Translations under genes and position numbers: made by a program | The notes under the pieces: generated by a model | What the model was told of the DNA's origin: nothing | What the model saw: the letters and a program-made list of their open reading frames with translations, nothing else | The model's database searches: none | Shown here: piece after piece, positions 8,886-16,932 of the stretch | Layout of the letters: each line of letters begins with the position of its first letter | Numbering within the stretch: position 1 is the first letter of the stretch | NCBI GenBank assembly: GCA_002502245.1 | Contig: DAPW01000011.1 | Coordinates: 1-64,000 of the forward strand | Source of the DNA: Methanoregula sp. UBA154 | GTDB taxonomy: Archaea > Halobacteriota > Methanomicrobia > Methanomicrobiales > Methanospirillaceae | DNA length: 64,000 nucleotides | Direction: 5' to 3'

Positions 8886-9308
8886 ATGACGATGGATGAT
8901 GACCTCTCACGGATTGGGATCTCGCTGCCCAAGAACCTGCTCGACCGCTTTGATGAAATCCTGAACTACCGTGGGTACTCCTCCCGCTCGGAAGGGATCC
9001 GGGACGCGATCCGGACCTATATTACGTACTATAAGTGGATGTCCGATGTCAAGGGGGAGCGCGAAGGGGTCATCACGATGGTGTACGACCACGATCAGCG
9101 CAACCTGCTCACCACGCTCACGGACATTGAGCACGAGAACCAGTCGATCATCAAGGCCTCGCTCCACTCGCATGTCACCCACGACCGGTGCCTCGAAGTG
9201 ATCCTGGTCCATGGCGACGGGATCCAGCTCAAGGCCCTTGCCGAGCGGCTCATGTCCCAGAAAGGGGTTGAATCGGTCAAGCTCACCACGATATCGATTG
9301 AGGCTTAG
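8886..9308 (+). CDS. nikR: Nickel-responsive regulator NikR
   Basis: A 140-residue ribbon-helix-helix/ACT protein. The N-terminal strand-helix-helix ISLPKNLLDRFDEILNYRGY and SSRSEGIRDAIR binds DNA. The nickel site is seen in SLHSHVTHDRCLEVILVHGDG, with the HxH and Cys ligand pattern of E. coli NikR (His87, His89, Cys95 equivalents). NikR proteins repress nickel uptake when nickel is plentiful. It sits between the first transporter and a CbiM-CbiN pair, all on the same strand, so these genes are its likely targets. ATG 8886 or ATG 8892 may be used. Confidence 0.95.
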   Translation: MTMDDDLSRIGISLPKNLLDRFDEILNYRGYSSRSEGIRDAIRTYITYYKWMSDVKGEREGVITMVYDHDQRNLLTTLTDIEHENQSIIKASLHSHVTHDRCLEVILVHGDGIQLKALAERLMSQKGVESVKLTTISIEA

Positions 9309-9611
9309 GGCTTGAATTTTTTTGGATTGCATCCACTCCGGCAGAAGCACCACTTCCTGTATCCCGGATAAGGCACCGGTCCTCAAAGTAAACAGGGTCT
9401 GTTCGCGTAGTTTTGGCCTCCGGCGTAAAATCGCCAGAGAATGGGCATATTCCGTAGGAATCCCGCGGGGAGATCAGGTGAATCCCATAGTTTTTTTTAG
9501 TCTCCGAACGGATTCCAGCCCACTCAAATCGTATAAAATGGCCTTTGTTTGACAAAAAGATGTCATACTACAAAATCGGATGAGATCATTTGTCATCGGT
9601 ATCACTGGCTG

Positions 9612-9649
9612 AAGCAAACTAAGCAAGTTTTATTTAGTTAAAGCAAGTT
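9612..9649 (+). promoter_or_regulatory. AAGCAA direct repeats flanking a TATA-like element before cbiM
   Basis: AAGCAA occurs at 9612, 9621 and 9641; the last two are part of a 9-base repeat AAGCAAGTT. The TATA-like TTTATTTAG at 9629-9637 lies between them, about 30 bp before cbiM. The spacing of the longer pair is 20 bp, about two helical turns. This is a candidate NikR or DtxR-like binding site (inference). It differs from the E. coli NikR operator GTATGA-N16-TCATAC. The rest of 9309-9611 shows no gene. Confidence 0.45.
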
Positions 9650-9668
9650 AATTTGTTCCTGTATTATC

Positions 9669-10361
9669 ATGCACATCATGGAAGGATTCTTACCATGGCA
9701 GTGGTGTCTTGTGTGGTGGCTCATCGCACTCCCATGCCTCATGCTCGGAGTATGGCAACTGAAAAAACTACTGGGCGCGGATCGCGAAGCACTTCCCCTC
9801 CTCGGAGTAACAGGCGGATTTGTTTTCATCCTGTCCTCGCTGAAACTCCCGTCCGTCACGGGCAGTTGTTCGCACCCGACCGGGACCGGGCTCGCAACAG
9901 TCTCGTTCGGGCCGTGGGTCACCGCGCTCACCTGTGCGATCGTCCTCCTGTTCCAGAGCCTGTTCCTTGCCCATGGCGGACTATCTGTCCTCGGGGCCAA
10001 CATCGTCTCCATGGGTATTGTCGGACCGCTGGTGGGATATGGTGTGTACCGGTTACTCCGGGATACATCGCTCAATGTCTACCTAACGGTGTTCCTGGTA
10101 ACCGCCCTTGCGGATATGTTCACATATGTGACTACCTCGCTTGAACTGGCGCTCGCCTACCCGGCAGAGACCGGCGGTGTTGTCAGTTCGTTCATCCTGT
10201 TCATGGGCGTGTTTGCCGTGACACAGGTGCCCCTTGCGATTGTCGAGGGGATAGTCCTTGCACTGGTGTTCAAGTATATCCTGACGCTCAAGCCGGATAT
10301 CCTGGCCCGGCTGAATATTTTCTCTGAAAAGCAGATCGAAGCCGCACGGAGTGAGTGCTGA
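9669..10361 (+). CDS. cbiM: CbiM/NikM substrate-specific permease
   Basis: A 230-residue membrane protein with the classical N terminus MHIMEGFLP (His2 metal ligand) and further CbiM motifs: SSLKLPSVTGSCSHPTGTGL (metal-site His), FLAHGGLSVLGANIVSMGI and PLAIVEGIV. It has about seven helices. The final TGA overlaps the cbiN start (TGATGA). No ATPase or CbiQ gene follows directly. CbiMN pairs can transport alone at low rate or share CbiQO from the flanking loci. Confidence 0.93.
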   Translation: MHIMEGFLPWQWCLVWWLIALPCLMLGVWQLKKLLGADREALPLLGVTGGFVFILSSLKLPSVTGSCSHPTGTGLATVSFGPWVTALTCAIVLLFQSLFLAHGGLSVLGANIVSMGIVGPLVGYGVYRLLRDTSLNVYLTVFLVTALADMFTYVTTSLELALAYPAETGGVVSSFILFMGVFAVTQVPLAIVEGIVLALVFKYILTLKPDILARLNIFSEKQIEAARSEC

Positions 10362-10672
10362 TGACATACCGGTATACGCTCGAACTCATTGCCGGGATGG
10401 CAGTCGTTGCATTCTGCGTCTTGTTCCTGTACACGAGCGCGACCATGAGCGGGGCGGAATTTGCCGGCTCCGATAATGTCGGTTCCGCGCTTATTGCAGA
10501 ACTTTCCGGCACCACTGTTGAAAATTTCCAGCCAATAATCCCCCAGTGGGAGCCGCCAAGCGGGGAGATCGAGGCCTGCCTCTTTGCCCTGCAGGCAGCG
10601 GTGGGCGGGATACTTGTCGGGATGGTTTTTGGTTTCTGGTACGGCCAGGCACGCGGGAAGATTGCGGAATGA
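10361..10672 (+). CDS. cbiN: CbiN, small auxiliary subunit of the Co/Ni transporter
   Basis: A 103-residue protein with an N-terminal helix (about 7-27), a polar extracellular loop with FAGSDN, ENFQPIIPQWEPPSGEIE, and a second helix (about 70-92). This two-helix topology with an acidic loop ending in PSGEIE is CbiN. ATG 10361 overlaps the cbiM stop. It stabilises and activates CbiM. The pair forms a two-gene unit ended by a T-tract. Confidence 0.9.
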   Translation: MTYRYTLELIAGMAVVAFCVLFLYTSATMSGAEFAGSDNVGSALIAELSGTTVENFQPIIPQWEPPSGEIEACLFALQAAVGGILVGMVFGFWYGQARGKIAE

Positions 10673-10701
10673 AACGGCAGACAACGGCCTGAACCCAGTG
10701 C

Positions 10702-10709
10702 TTTTTTTT
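10702..10709 (+). terminator. Oligo-T terminator after cbiN
   Basis: A run of eight T lies 29 bp after the cbiN stop, fitting archaeal oligo-T termination. The following 540 bp contain no supported gene. Confidence 0.5.
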
Positions 10710-11250
10710 GAGGAGTCGTGTTAAAATCAGCCTCGGCAATCAAATCTAACGATTTTTTTAAAAAAATTCGATTAAATACAAAACACTCTGCAATTATCCA
10801 AAATTTTCCAGTAAATGGTTCCGGGCCGGACGTTCGGATGATCCTTTGACCGGGCGTGCCAAATGAATGAATTTTTCCGGATTATAATAAATCATCCCTC
10901 GCGTTCGTATCCCGGGCGGTCCTGCGTCTTTTTGCAGGAACCGGCCAGGCCGGATGTTTCTGGACCAATTCTCCTCCAGATTAAATACATTTTACCGTGT
11001 ACAGGAACGGATCACCGTTTTATACCAGAATCCTGCTATCTGTGAAGCAAAAAAATCCGGTACCGCCACAAAGTCTTCCATACTATCCTCCATGAGCGGG
11101 GTTTACCCAAAACCTTTGAAATATTCCTGTCCGTGTATCAACCATTGCTACAAAATTTTTTCCATGGCAATCAAAATCTTAAATGACAACATTTTATAAC
11201 TACCAGATGCTACAATAATTAAAAAACGTAATACTTACACAGGTGACTTC
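10710..11250. other. AT-rich intergenic region with promoter of the second cbiM operon
   Basis: No convincing gene. The last 80 bases are AT-rich, with a TATA-like ATTTTATAAC near 11190. CACAGGTGACTTC before the ATG at 11251 supplies a GGTGA ribosome-binding site. Confidence 0.45.
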
Positions 11251-11895
11251 ATGCACATACCTGACGCATTCATTCCAATCTGGCAGGGCGCAATCTACTG
11301 GATTATCGCCCTCGTCTTCATAGCGCTTGCCCTCCGCTGGGCGCGGAACGAAATGAACGAAGAGAAACTCCCGCTCGTTGCGGTGCTGGCAGCCGGCATC
11401 TTTGCCCTCCAGTCCTTCAACCTTCCGGTCTCGATGGGGACCAGCGGGCATCTCGTTGGCGGTGCGCTTGCCGCGATACTCCTTGGCTCCCCGTTTGCCG
11501 CAGTATTCATTCTCTCGCTCGTCCTGATCGTGCAGGCAGTCTTGTTCGGGGACGGCGGGATAACCACTCTGGGCACCAACATCATCAACATGGGTGTAAT
11601 CGGCGGGTTTGTCGGATTCTACACCTTCAGGGGCATGATGGGAATGACGAAGAACATGCCAATCTCCGGCTTTCTTGCAGCATGGCTCGCCTGCCTTATC
11701 CCGGCTCTCGCGTGCGCCGTTGAGATGTTCCTTGCCGGTACATTTCCGCTTGCGGAAGGACTTGTTGCCATGGGAATCTATCATGCCATTATCGGTGTGA
11801 TCGAAGGGTTCGTTACGGTGGCAGCCATCTACCTGATCATCACGGCAAGACCAGATCTTGTGGATGCGAAAGTGAGTACACCAACCGGAGCGTGA
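11251..11895 (+). CDS. cbiM: CbiM/NikM substrate-specific permease (second classical copy)
   Basis: A 214-residue membrane protein beginning MHIPDAFIP (His2), with QSFNLPVSMGTSGHLVGGAL (second metal-site His), FGDGGITTLGTNIINMGVIG and a C-terminal IGVIEGFVTV helix. It resembles the copy at 9669 in architecture but is clearly diverged. It is the first gene of a complete operon with a NikN-like subunit, CbiO and CbiQ. The TGA overlaps the next start (GTGA). Confidence 0.93.
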   Translation: MHIPDAFIPIWQGAIYWIIALVFIALALRWARNEMNEEKLPLVAVLAAGIFALQSFNLPVSMGTSGHLVGGALAAILLGSPFAAVFILSLVLIVQAVLFGDGGITTLGTNIINMGVIGGFVGFYTFRGMMGMTKNMPISGFLAAWLACLIPALACAVEMFLAGTFPLAEGLVAMGIYHAIIGVIEGFVTVAAIYLIITARPDLVDAKVSTPTGA

Positions 11896-12245
11896 GCATC
11901 ATGATGGACAACAAGACATTCATTATCGCGGGCGTTGTCATTGCCCTCCTCATCGGTGCCGTTGCCGTTTTCATGGCATCCGGGGACCCGGACGGTCTTG
12001 AGAGCACGGCACTTGTCGTACAGGGACAGAAGGAACTGACCGGGGCGACACCGGAAGATGCCGAGATCGAAGAGGATCTTGACGGCAAGTTCTCCTATAC
12101 GTCTCCGATGCCGGACTACTCGCTCGGCGAGGCCCTGGGCTCAACCGGGGGCCTGATTGCCATTATTGTCGGCACGTTCCTCGCGTTTATGGTCGTTTTC
12201 GGGATTGCCTATGGTCTTACGGCTGCCGGCAAACCGGCGAAATAA
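11892..12245 (+). CDS. PDGLE-domain NikN/CbiN-like subunit
   Basis: A 117-residue protein with two membrane helices (about 10-29 and 84-108) and the family motif DPDGLEST right after the first helix. It then carries an acidic loop (TPEDAEIEEDLDGKFSYTSP) and PDYSLGEALG. The PDGLE family replaces CbiN in many nickel transporters (NikN). The start could be GTG 11892, overlapping the cbiM stop, or ATG 11901 or 11904. Confidence 0.88.
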   Translation: MSIMMDNKTFIIAGVVIALLIGAVAVFMASGDPDGLESTALVVQGQKELTGATPEDAEIEEDLDGKFSYTSPMPDYSLGEALGSTGGLIAIIVGTFLAFMVVFGIAYGLTAAGKPAK

Positions 12246-12287
12246 ACCAATAGAACTTTACCCTTTTTCGGCCCATCTTCTGTACTT

Positions 12288-13121
12288 ATGCACCTGATCG
12301 AAACCCGCGACCTCTGTTATGTCTATCCCGGGAAAGTCACTGCGCTGAGCAATATCAATTTCATTGCTCCGAGAAACGCCCGCATCGCAGTGATCGGATC
12401 GAATGGTGCAGGAAAAAGTACCCTGTTCAAGCATTTCAACGGGATCTTCAAACCTACTTCAGGGACTGTCCTTGTACGGGGCGAACCGATAACAAAACAG
12501 AATACCAAGGAGATCCGGAAATTTGTCGGTATTGTCTTCCAGAACCCGGATGACCAGATCTTCTCCCCAACTGTTGAGCAGGACATTGCCTTTGGCCCAA
12601 CCAATCTCGGGCTTGATCCTGAGACTATCCACCACCGGGTCCATGAAGCGCTCAGGGTTGTGGGAATCGAGCACCTTGCATACCGGGTGCCTCACCACCT
12701 CAGCGGGGGCGAGAAGAAACGGGTTGCGATTGCCGGCGTCATAGCTATGGAACCGGAAGTGCTGGTACTTGATGAACCGAATGCCGGTCTGGATCCCCGC
12801 GGGGTTGCCGATCTCAACATGTTCATCAACTCGCTTTCAAAAAAATATGGTATGACTGTCATCTTCTCCACCCACGATGTCGGGCTCGTACCTGAGGTTG
12901 CGGATTACATTTATGTGATGGACAAGGGACGGGTTGTTGCCAGCGGAACGGTTGACGAGATCTTCGTTCAGCCTGATATGCTCAAGGCGGTGCGGCTCGA
13001 TGTTCCGGTTATTCCAAAACTCTTAAAAACACTCAGGGAAAACGGCGTGGAAGTGTCAATGGCATACACCTACGCGGATGCGGAAGAATCCCTGCTCCGC
13101 GCGTTTGGCAAACGATTATGA
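12288..13121 (+). CDS. cbiO: ECF transporter ATPase CbiO/NikO
   Basis: A 277-residue ATPase with Walker A GSNGAGKST (residues 37-45), Q-loop IVFQNPDDQIFSPTVEQDI, signature LSGGEKKRVAIAG, Walker B VLVLDEPNAGLDP and H-switch IFSTHDVG. These are hallmark CbiO features. It follows the PDGLE gene by 42 bp and overlaps cbiQ by 4 bases (ATGA). It energises the CbiM-NikN-CbiQ complex. Confidence 0.94.
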   Translation: MHLIETRDLCYVYPGKVTALSNINFIAPRNARIAVIGSNGAGKSTLFKHFNGIFKPTSGTVLVRGEPITKQNTKEIRKFVGIVFQNPDDQIFSPTVEQDIAFGPTNLGLDPETIHHRVHEALRVVGIEHLAYRVPHHLSGGEKKRVAIAGVIAMEPEVLVLDEPNAGLDPRGVADLNMFINSLSKKYGMTVIFSTHDVGLVPEVADYIYVMDKGRVVASGTVDEIFVQPDMLKAVRLDVPVIPKLLKTLRENGVEVSMAYTYADAEESLLRAFGKRL

Positions 13122-13945
13122 TTGAAGAGCTGTTCCAGATAGAACGGGATGCCTACAAGGACAGCCTGATCCACCGGCTCGATGCCCGGGTCAAGATAGC
13201 CATTGCGTTTGCCGCGATCATCGCTCTCGTGGCAGTGCCTTATTCAACGATGATATACACGGTAGGAGCAGTATTCTTCCTGTTTTTCTGCATCCTCTGG
13301 TGCTGTACCCGGTTATCCCCGGTTGTCTACGTAAAACGTGTCCTTGCAATTGTTCCGCTCTGGGGTGTCATCATCTTCTTCCAGATCTTTTTAAAGAACA
13401 AATATTACACCGATTACCATGTAGTCATGAGCCTGCCGTTCAGTATCAGCATCTACGCAGAGTCGATTGAGTTTGCCTTCATCCTTCTTGTCAAGTTCGT
13501 TATCTGCATCTCGTTCATCATTCTGCTCTCCTCCACGACGAAGATGCAGGATATGCTTGAGGGTGCTGCCCGGATGGGACTGCCGGCGGAGTTTGCGCTT
13601 GCCCTGGGAATGATGATCCGTTACCTCTTTGTATTCGGATACATGTATCGCAAGATCAACGAGACCCTCAAGACAAAATGCTTTGATGCTCTCGACAGTC
13701 ATCTCCCGTACCGCTACCGCCTCCGGCAGCTGGGATACACAATCGGGACAATGTTTATCCGGTCGTATGAACAGGGCGAACGGGTATACACGAGTATGCT
13801 CTGCCGTGGCTACGGGCGGGACAGTTTTCTCTTTGTTGAGAAGAAACCTCTGAAGGGATGCGAATGGGCAGTACTGAGTATCTCGCTCCTCTTCATCGTT
13901 GCCGTTCCGCTGGCCGTCTGGCTGACCACAGTCCGGCTCTTCTAG
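13118..13945 (+). CDS. cbiQ: ECF transporter T component CbiQ/NikQ
   Basis: A 275-residue membrane protein with about five to six helices. It begins with IHRLDARVKIAIAFAAIIAL, the usual CbiQ/EcfT opening, and carries FIRSYEQGERVYTSMLCRGYG, the second coupling motif with Arg-Gly. ATGA overlap with cbiO. It is the last transporter gene of this complete operon. Confidence 0.92.
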   Translation: MIEELFQIERDAYKDSLIHRLDARVKIAIAFAAIIALVAVPYSTMIYTVGAVFFLFFCILWCCTRLSPVVYVKRVLAIVPLWGVIIFFQIFLKNKYYTDYHVVMSLPFSISIYAESIEFAFILLVKFVICISFIILLSSTTKMQDMLEGAARMGLPAEFALALGMMIRYLFVFGYMYRKINETLKTKCFDALDSHLPYRYRLRQLGYTIGTMFIRSYEQGERVYTSMLCRGYGRDSFLFVEKKPLKGCEWAVLSISLLFIVAVPLAVWLTTVRLF

Positions 13946-14030
13946 GTTGTTTTGTCGGATTCTGATCCTCCCGATCCTCCCTGTTGTCCCCATCACCACC
14001 TTTTTTACCTTCCTGTCCCATAATTCCGCC

Positions 14031-14339
14031 ATGGCAAACCAGTTCGGGCACGGATTTATCACGAACATCATGCTGATTGCAAAACATTTCGGGCTGCCGC
14101 CGGACCAGGCATGGTATGGTGCAGGGGACCACGTGGAAGGGCTCGTGCTCCCGGAGAGATTCCGGGGAACGGAAGTCGAGGAGCTCACGACCCTCCTGCG
14201 CAAGAAAGTGATCTGGCACCAGCCGGGCACGCTGGACAAGGAAGATGCCCGGGACGTTCTCTCCACCCTGAACCGGCTCGTGGTTGCAGTCGACCGCGAG
14301 CTCGGGATTGCAGATGCTGATATCGGTGAGTATAAGTGA
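14031..14339 (+). CDS. Conserved hypothetical protein downstream of the nickel operon
   Basis: A 102-residue soluble protein starting MANQFGHGFITNIMLIAKHF. The ATG at 14031 is favoured because everything before it in frame is hydrophobic, unsupported sequence. Features: an N-terminal helix with aromatic residues, GAGDHVEGLVLPERF, and a charged C-terminal helix with LSTLNRLVVAVDRELGIAD. It has no membrane segments or metal motif. It lies 85 bp after cbiQ on the same strand and may be read through from the operon. I do not recognise a function. Confidence 0.72.
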   Translation: MANQFGHGFITNIMLIAKHFGLPPDQAWYGAGDHVEGLVLPERFRGTEVEELTTLLRKKVIWHQPGTLDKEDARDVLSTLNRLVVAVDRELGIADADIGEYK

Positions 14340-14418
14340 GAATGTTCTTCTCGTAGGGTTGTGATTAAAAAAATCAACAACAGAAAAATTTTTGCCGGGA
14401 ACCCTTTTTTACCGGAGG

Positions 14419-14527
14419 AGCCCCCTTGCACCACCAGTCCCGATTGGTGCCGTGGCGTCATGAGGTCCGTATTACGTTATCGAGTCACCATTGCAACCGG
14501 GGGCATGCCATGGTGGCGGGGGCGAAG
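14419..14527 (+). repeat. Diverged partial copy of the dispersed repeat
   Basis: It contains GCCCCCTTGCACCACCAGTCC, GTATTACGTTATCGAGTCACC, ATTGCAACCGGGGGCATGCCA and TGGTGGCGGGGGCGAAGG, matching the left half of the element with internal substitutions. It lies between the nickel island and the gyrase promoter. Confidence 0.65.
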
Positions 14528-14770
14528 GTACAATCTCCGTAACCGCGAGAAGCGTTATTTTTTTTCAAGAGATCTGCCGCAAGGATTTTGAAATGCATAT
14601 CCCGGAAAATGTGCCTGGCAACCCTGGTCCGGTCTCTTTCACAGGATTTCCGAAGCAGGCAGCTTCCGATACATTCACGAAAAATATATTTTAAGATGAA
14701 TCCTTAAGAAAACCGCATTTTCCGGGCCCCGGAAAATCCCTGTGTTTCTCGTCTGAAAATCGAACAGCAC

Positions 14771-14847
14771 GTATATAAGCCCGGGACACTAATATTCTCT
14801 GTGAAAATTCTGCGAAATTGTATTCGTTTTTTCAAGGGAGGTTTTGC
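14771..14847 (+). promoter_or_regulatory. gyrB promoter and ribosome-binding site
   Basis: A TATA box GTATATAAG lies at 14771-14779. GGGAGG at 14836-14841 is six bases before a TTG at 14848. The strong site fixes that TTG as the gyrB start over the other TTG at 14818. Confidence 0.65.
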
Positions 14848-16932
14848 TTGACTGACACGTACGATGCATCACATATCACGGTCCTTGAAGGGCTCACCCC
14901 GGTCCGCGAGCGGCCGGCTATGTATATCGGCAGTACCGATACCCGCGGGTTGCACCATCTCGTTTACGAGGTCGTTGATAATTCGATAGATGAGGCCCTT
15001 GCCGGGTACTGCAGCCGCATCAATGTGGTCATCAACCGCGACGGTTCGCTCATGGTCGAGGACAATGGCCGGGGTATTCCGGTCGACCGGATGGAGAATA
15101 ACGGCAAGAGCGCCCTTGAGGTCGTGCTCACGGTCCTGCATGCCGGGGGAAAATTCGATAAGGAGACCTACCAGGTCTCGGGGGGTCTCCACGGTGTCGG
15201 TGTCTCGGTTGTCAATGCCCTCTCCAACTGGCTCTCGGCCCGCGTGTACCGGGACGGCAAAATTTACGAGATGCGGTTTGCCCAGGGTAAAATGACCTCA
15301 CCGCTCTCCCAGCGGGAGGAGTCTTTAAGCGAGCTGCTCGCCCGGTACCAGCAGTGGTACGGGGGAGCGGTGCCCTTCAACCGCACCGAAGTCCCGGTTG
15401 CATCGCAGGTTGCCGGCCAGCAGGATCTCCCTGCGGTACCGGGCATCGATCCCCTTGCTTCAGAGCAGGAGAACCGGCGCGCATTCCTCGCGCAGTCCGG
15501 CAAAAAGATGACCGGCACCCGGATCCATTTTGTTCCTGACGCCACCATCTTCGAAACAACGATCTTTGATTACGATGTACTCTCTCACCGGCTGCGGGAA
15601 CTCGCGTTCTTAAACGCCGGCCTTACCATCGTCATCACCGATGAGCGGACCGGTGACACGGCGACCTACTGCTACGCCGGCGGGCTTGTCGAGTTTGTAA
15701 AGTACCTGAACGAGGGAGCCGAATGCCTCCACCCGCTCCCCATCGATATCTCCAAAAAGGACACCGAAAACAAGCTCGAGCTCGAGATCGCGATGCAATA
15801 CACGACCGCGTATGACGAGAAGATCTACTCCTACGTCAACTCGGTTAATACAAAGGAAGGCGGGACACATCTCGAGGGATTCCGCAGTGCGATCACGCGG
15901 ACGATCAATACCGTCGCAAAGAGGAACGGCCTCATCAAGGAGAATGCGACAATCACCCTCCGGGGCGAGGATGTGCGGGAAGGTCTCACCTCCGTGGTCT
16001 CTGTCAAGATGGCCAACCCCCAGTTTGACGGGCAGACCAAGATGCGCCTTGGTAACAGCAGTGTCAAAGGTGTTGTCGACTCGCTGGTCTACGCAGCGCT
16101 CACCGAGTATTTCGACGAGAACCCGAACGTGCTGAAGACTATCATCGACAAGGCGCTCTCTGCCGCAAAGGCCCGGGAGGCCGCCCGCAATGCCCGGGAC
16201 CTTGCCCGGCGCAAGAGTTCCCTGGAGAGTTCCGGCCTTCCCGGCAAACTCTCCGACTGTTCCGAGCGTGACCCGGCAAAATCCGAGATCTATATTGTGG
16301 AAGGAGACTCTGCCGGCGGTTCGGCCAAGGGAGGCCGGGATCGGAAGTTCCAGGCTATCCTTCCACTCCGGGGCAAGATCCTCAACGTGGAAAAAGCCGG
16401 CGAGCACCAGATCCTGAAGAACGCCGAGATCCAGACGCTCATCTCTGCCATCGGGACCGGTGTCGGGGAGAGGTTCGATCCCGAACGGGCACGCTACCAC
16501 CATATCGTGATCATGACCGATGCCGACGTGGACGGCGCCCATATCCGGACGCTCCTTCTGACCTTCTTCTACCGGTACATGCTGAAGCTGATCGAGCTGG
16601 GATATGTGTACATCGCCCAGCCGCCCCTCTTCCGCATCGCGAAGGGCAAGGAGGAGAAGTACGTGTATAAGGAAGAAGAGATGCAGAAAGTATCTGCTGC
16701 GATGGGAGAGAAGGGCGTTACGGTTCAGCGGTACAAGGGACTTGGTGAGATGAACGCCCAGCAGCTCTGGGACACGACCATGGACCCGGCCCACCGCATC
16801 TTCCGGCAGGTGAACATCGAGGACGCCATGGAGGCGAACGAGATCTTCAAGACCCTGATGGGAAAGGACGTGGAGATCCGGAAGAATTTCATCATGCGCC
16901 ATGCAAAGGAGGTGACGAACCTTGACATCTGA
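14848..16932 (+). CDS. gyrB: DNA gyrase subunit B
   Basis: A 694-residue type IIA topoisomerase subunit that binds and hydrolyses ATP to introduce negative supercoils with GyrA. The GHKL ATPase is shown by YEVVDNSIDEALAGYC and VEDNGRGIPVD, and GLHGVGVSVVNALS. The Toprim metal site is EGDSAGGSAKGGRDRKFQ (about residue 485) and DADVDGAHIRTLLLTFFYR. GyrB motif YKGLGEMNAQQLWDTTMDP is near the end. A TTG start follows a strong GGGAGG site. An insertion of about 55 residues (about 160-220, with TEVPVASQVAGQQDLPAVPG) lies between the ATPase and transducer segments compared with bacterial GyrB. It overlaps gyrA by 11 bases. Confidence 0.97.
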   Translation: MTDTYDASHITVLEGLTPVRERPAMYIGSTDTRGLHHLVYEVVDNSIDEALAGYCSRINVVINRDGSLMVEDNGRGIPVDRMENNGKSALEVVLTVLHAGGKFDKETYQVSGGLHGVGVSVVNALSNWLSARVYRDGKIYEMRFAQGKMTSPLSQREESLSELLARYQQWYGGAVPFNRTEVPVASQVAGQQDLPAVPGIDPLASEQENRRAFLAQSGKKMTGTRIHFVPDATIFETTIFDYDVLSHRLRELAFLNAGLTIVITDERTGDTATYCYAGGLVEFVKYLNEGAECLHPLPIDISKKDTENKLELEIAMQYTTAYDEKIYSYVNSVNTKEGGTHLEGFRSAITRTINTVAKRNGLIKENATITLRGEDVREGLTSVVSVKMANPQFDGQTKMRLGNSSVKGVVDSLVYAALTEYFDENPNVLKTIIDKALSAAKAREAARNARDLARRKSSLESSGLPGKLSDCSERDPAKSEIYIVEGDSAGGSAKGGRDRKFQAILPLRGKILNVEKAGEHQILKNAEIQTLISAIGTGVGERFDPERARYHHIVIMTDADVDGAHIRTLLLTFFYRYMLKLIELGYVYIAQPPLFRIAKGKEEKYVYKEEEMQKVSAAMGEKGVTVQRYKGLGEMNAQQLWDTTMDPAHRIFRQVNIEDAMEANEIFKTLMGKDVEIRKNFIMRHAKEVTNLDI

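Noticed and set aside
13391..14461. 356-codon antisense frame over cbiQ and the hypothetical gene
   Set aside because: Shadow frame without a ribosome-binding site or domain.
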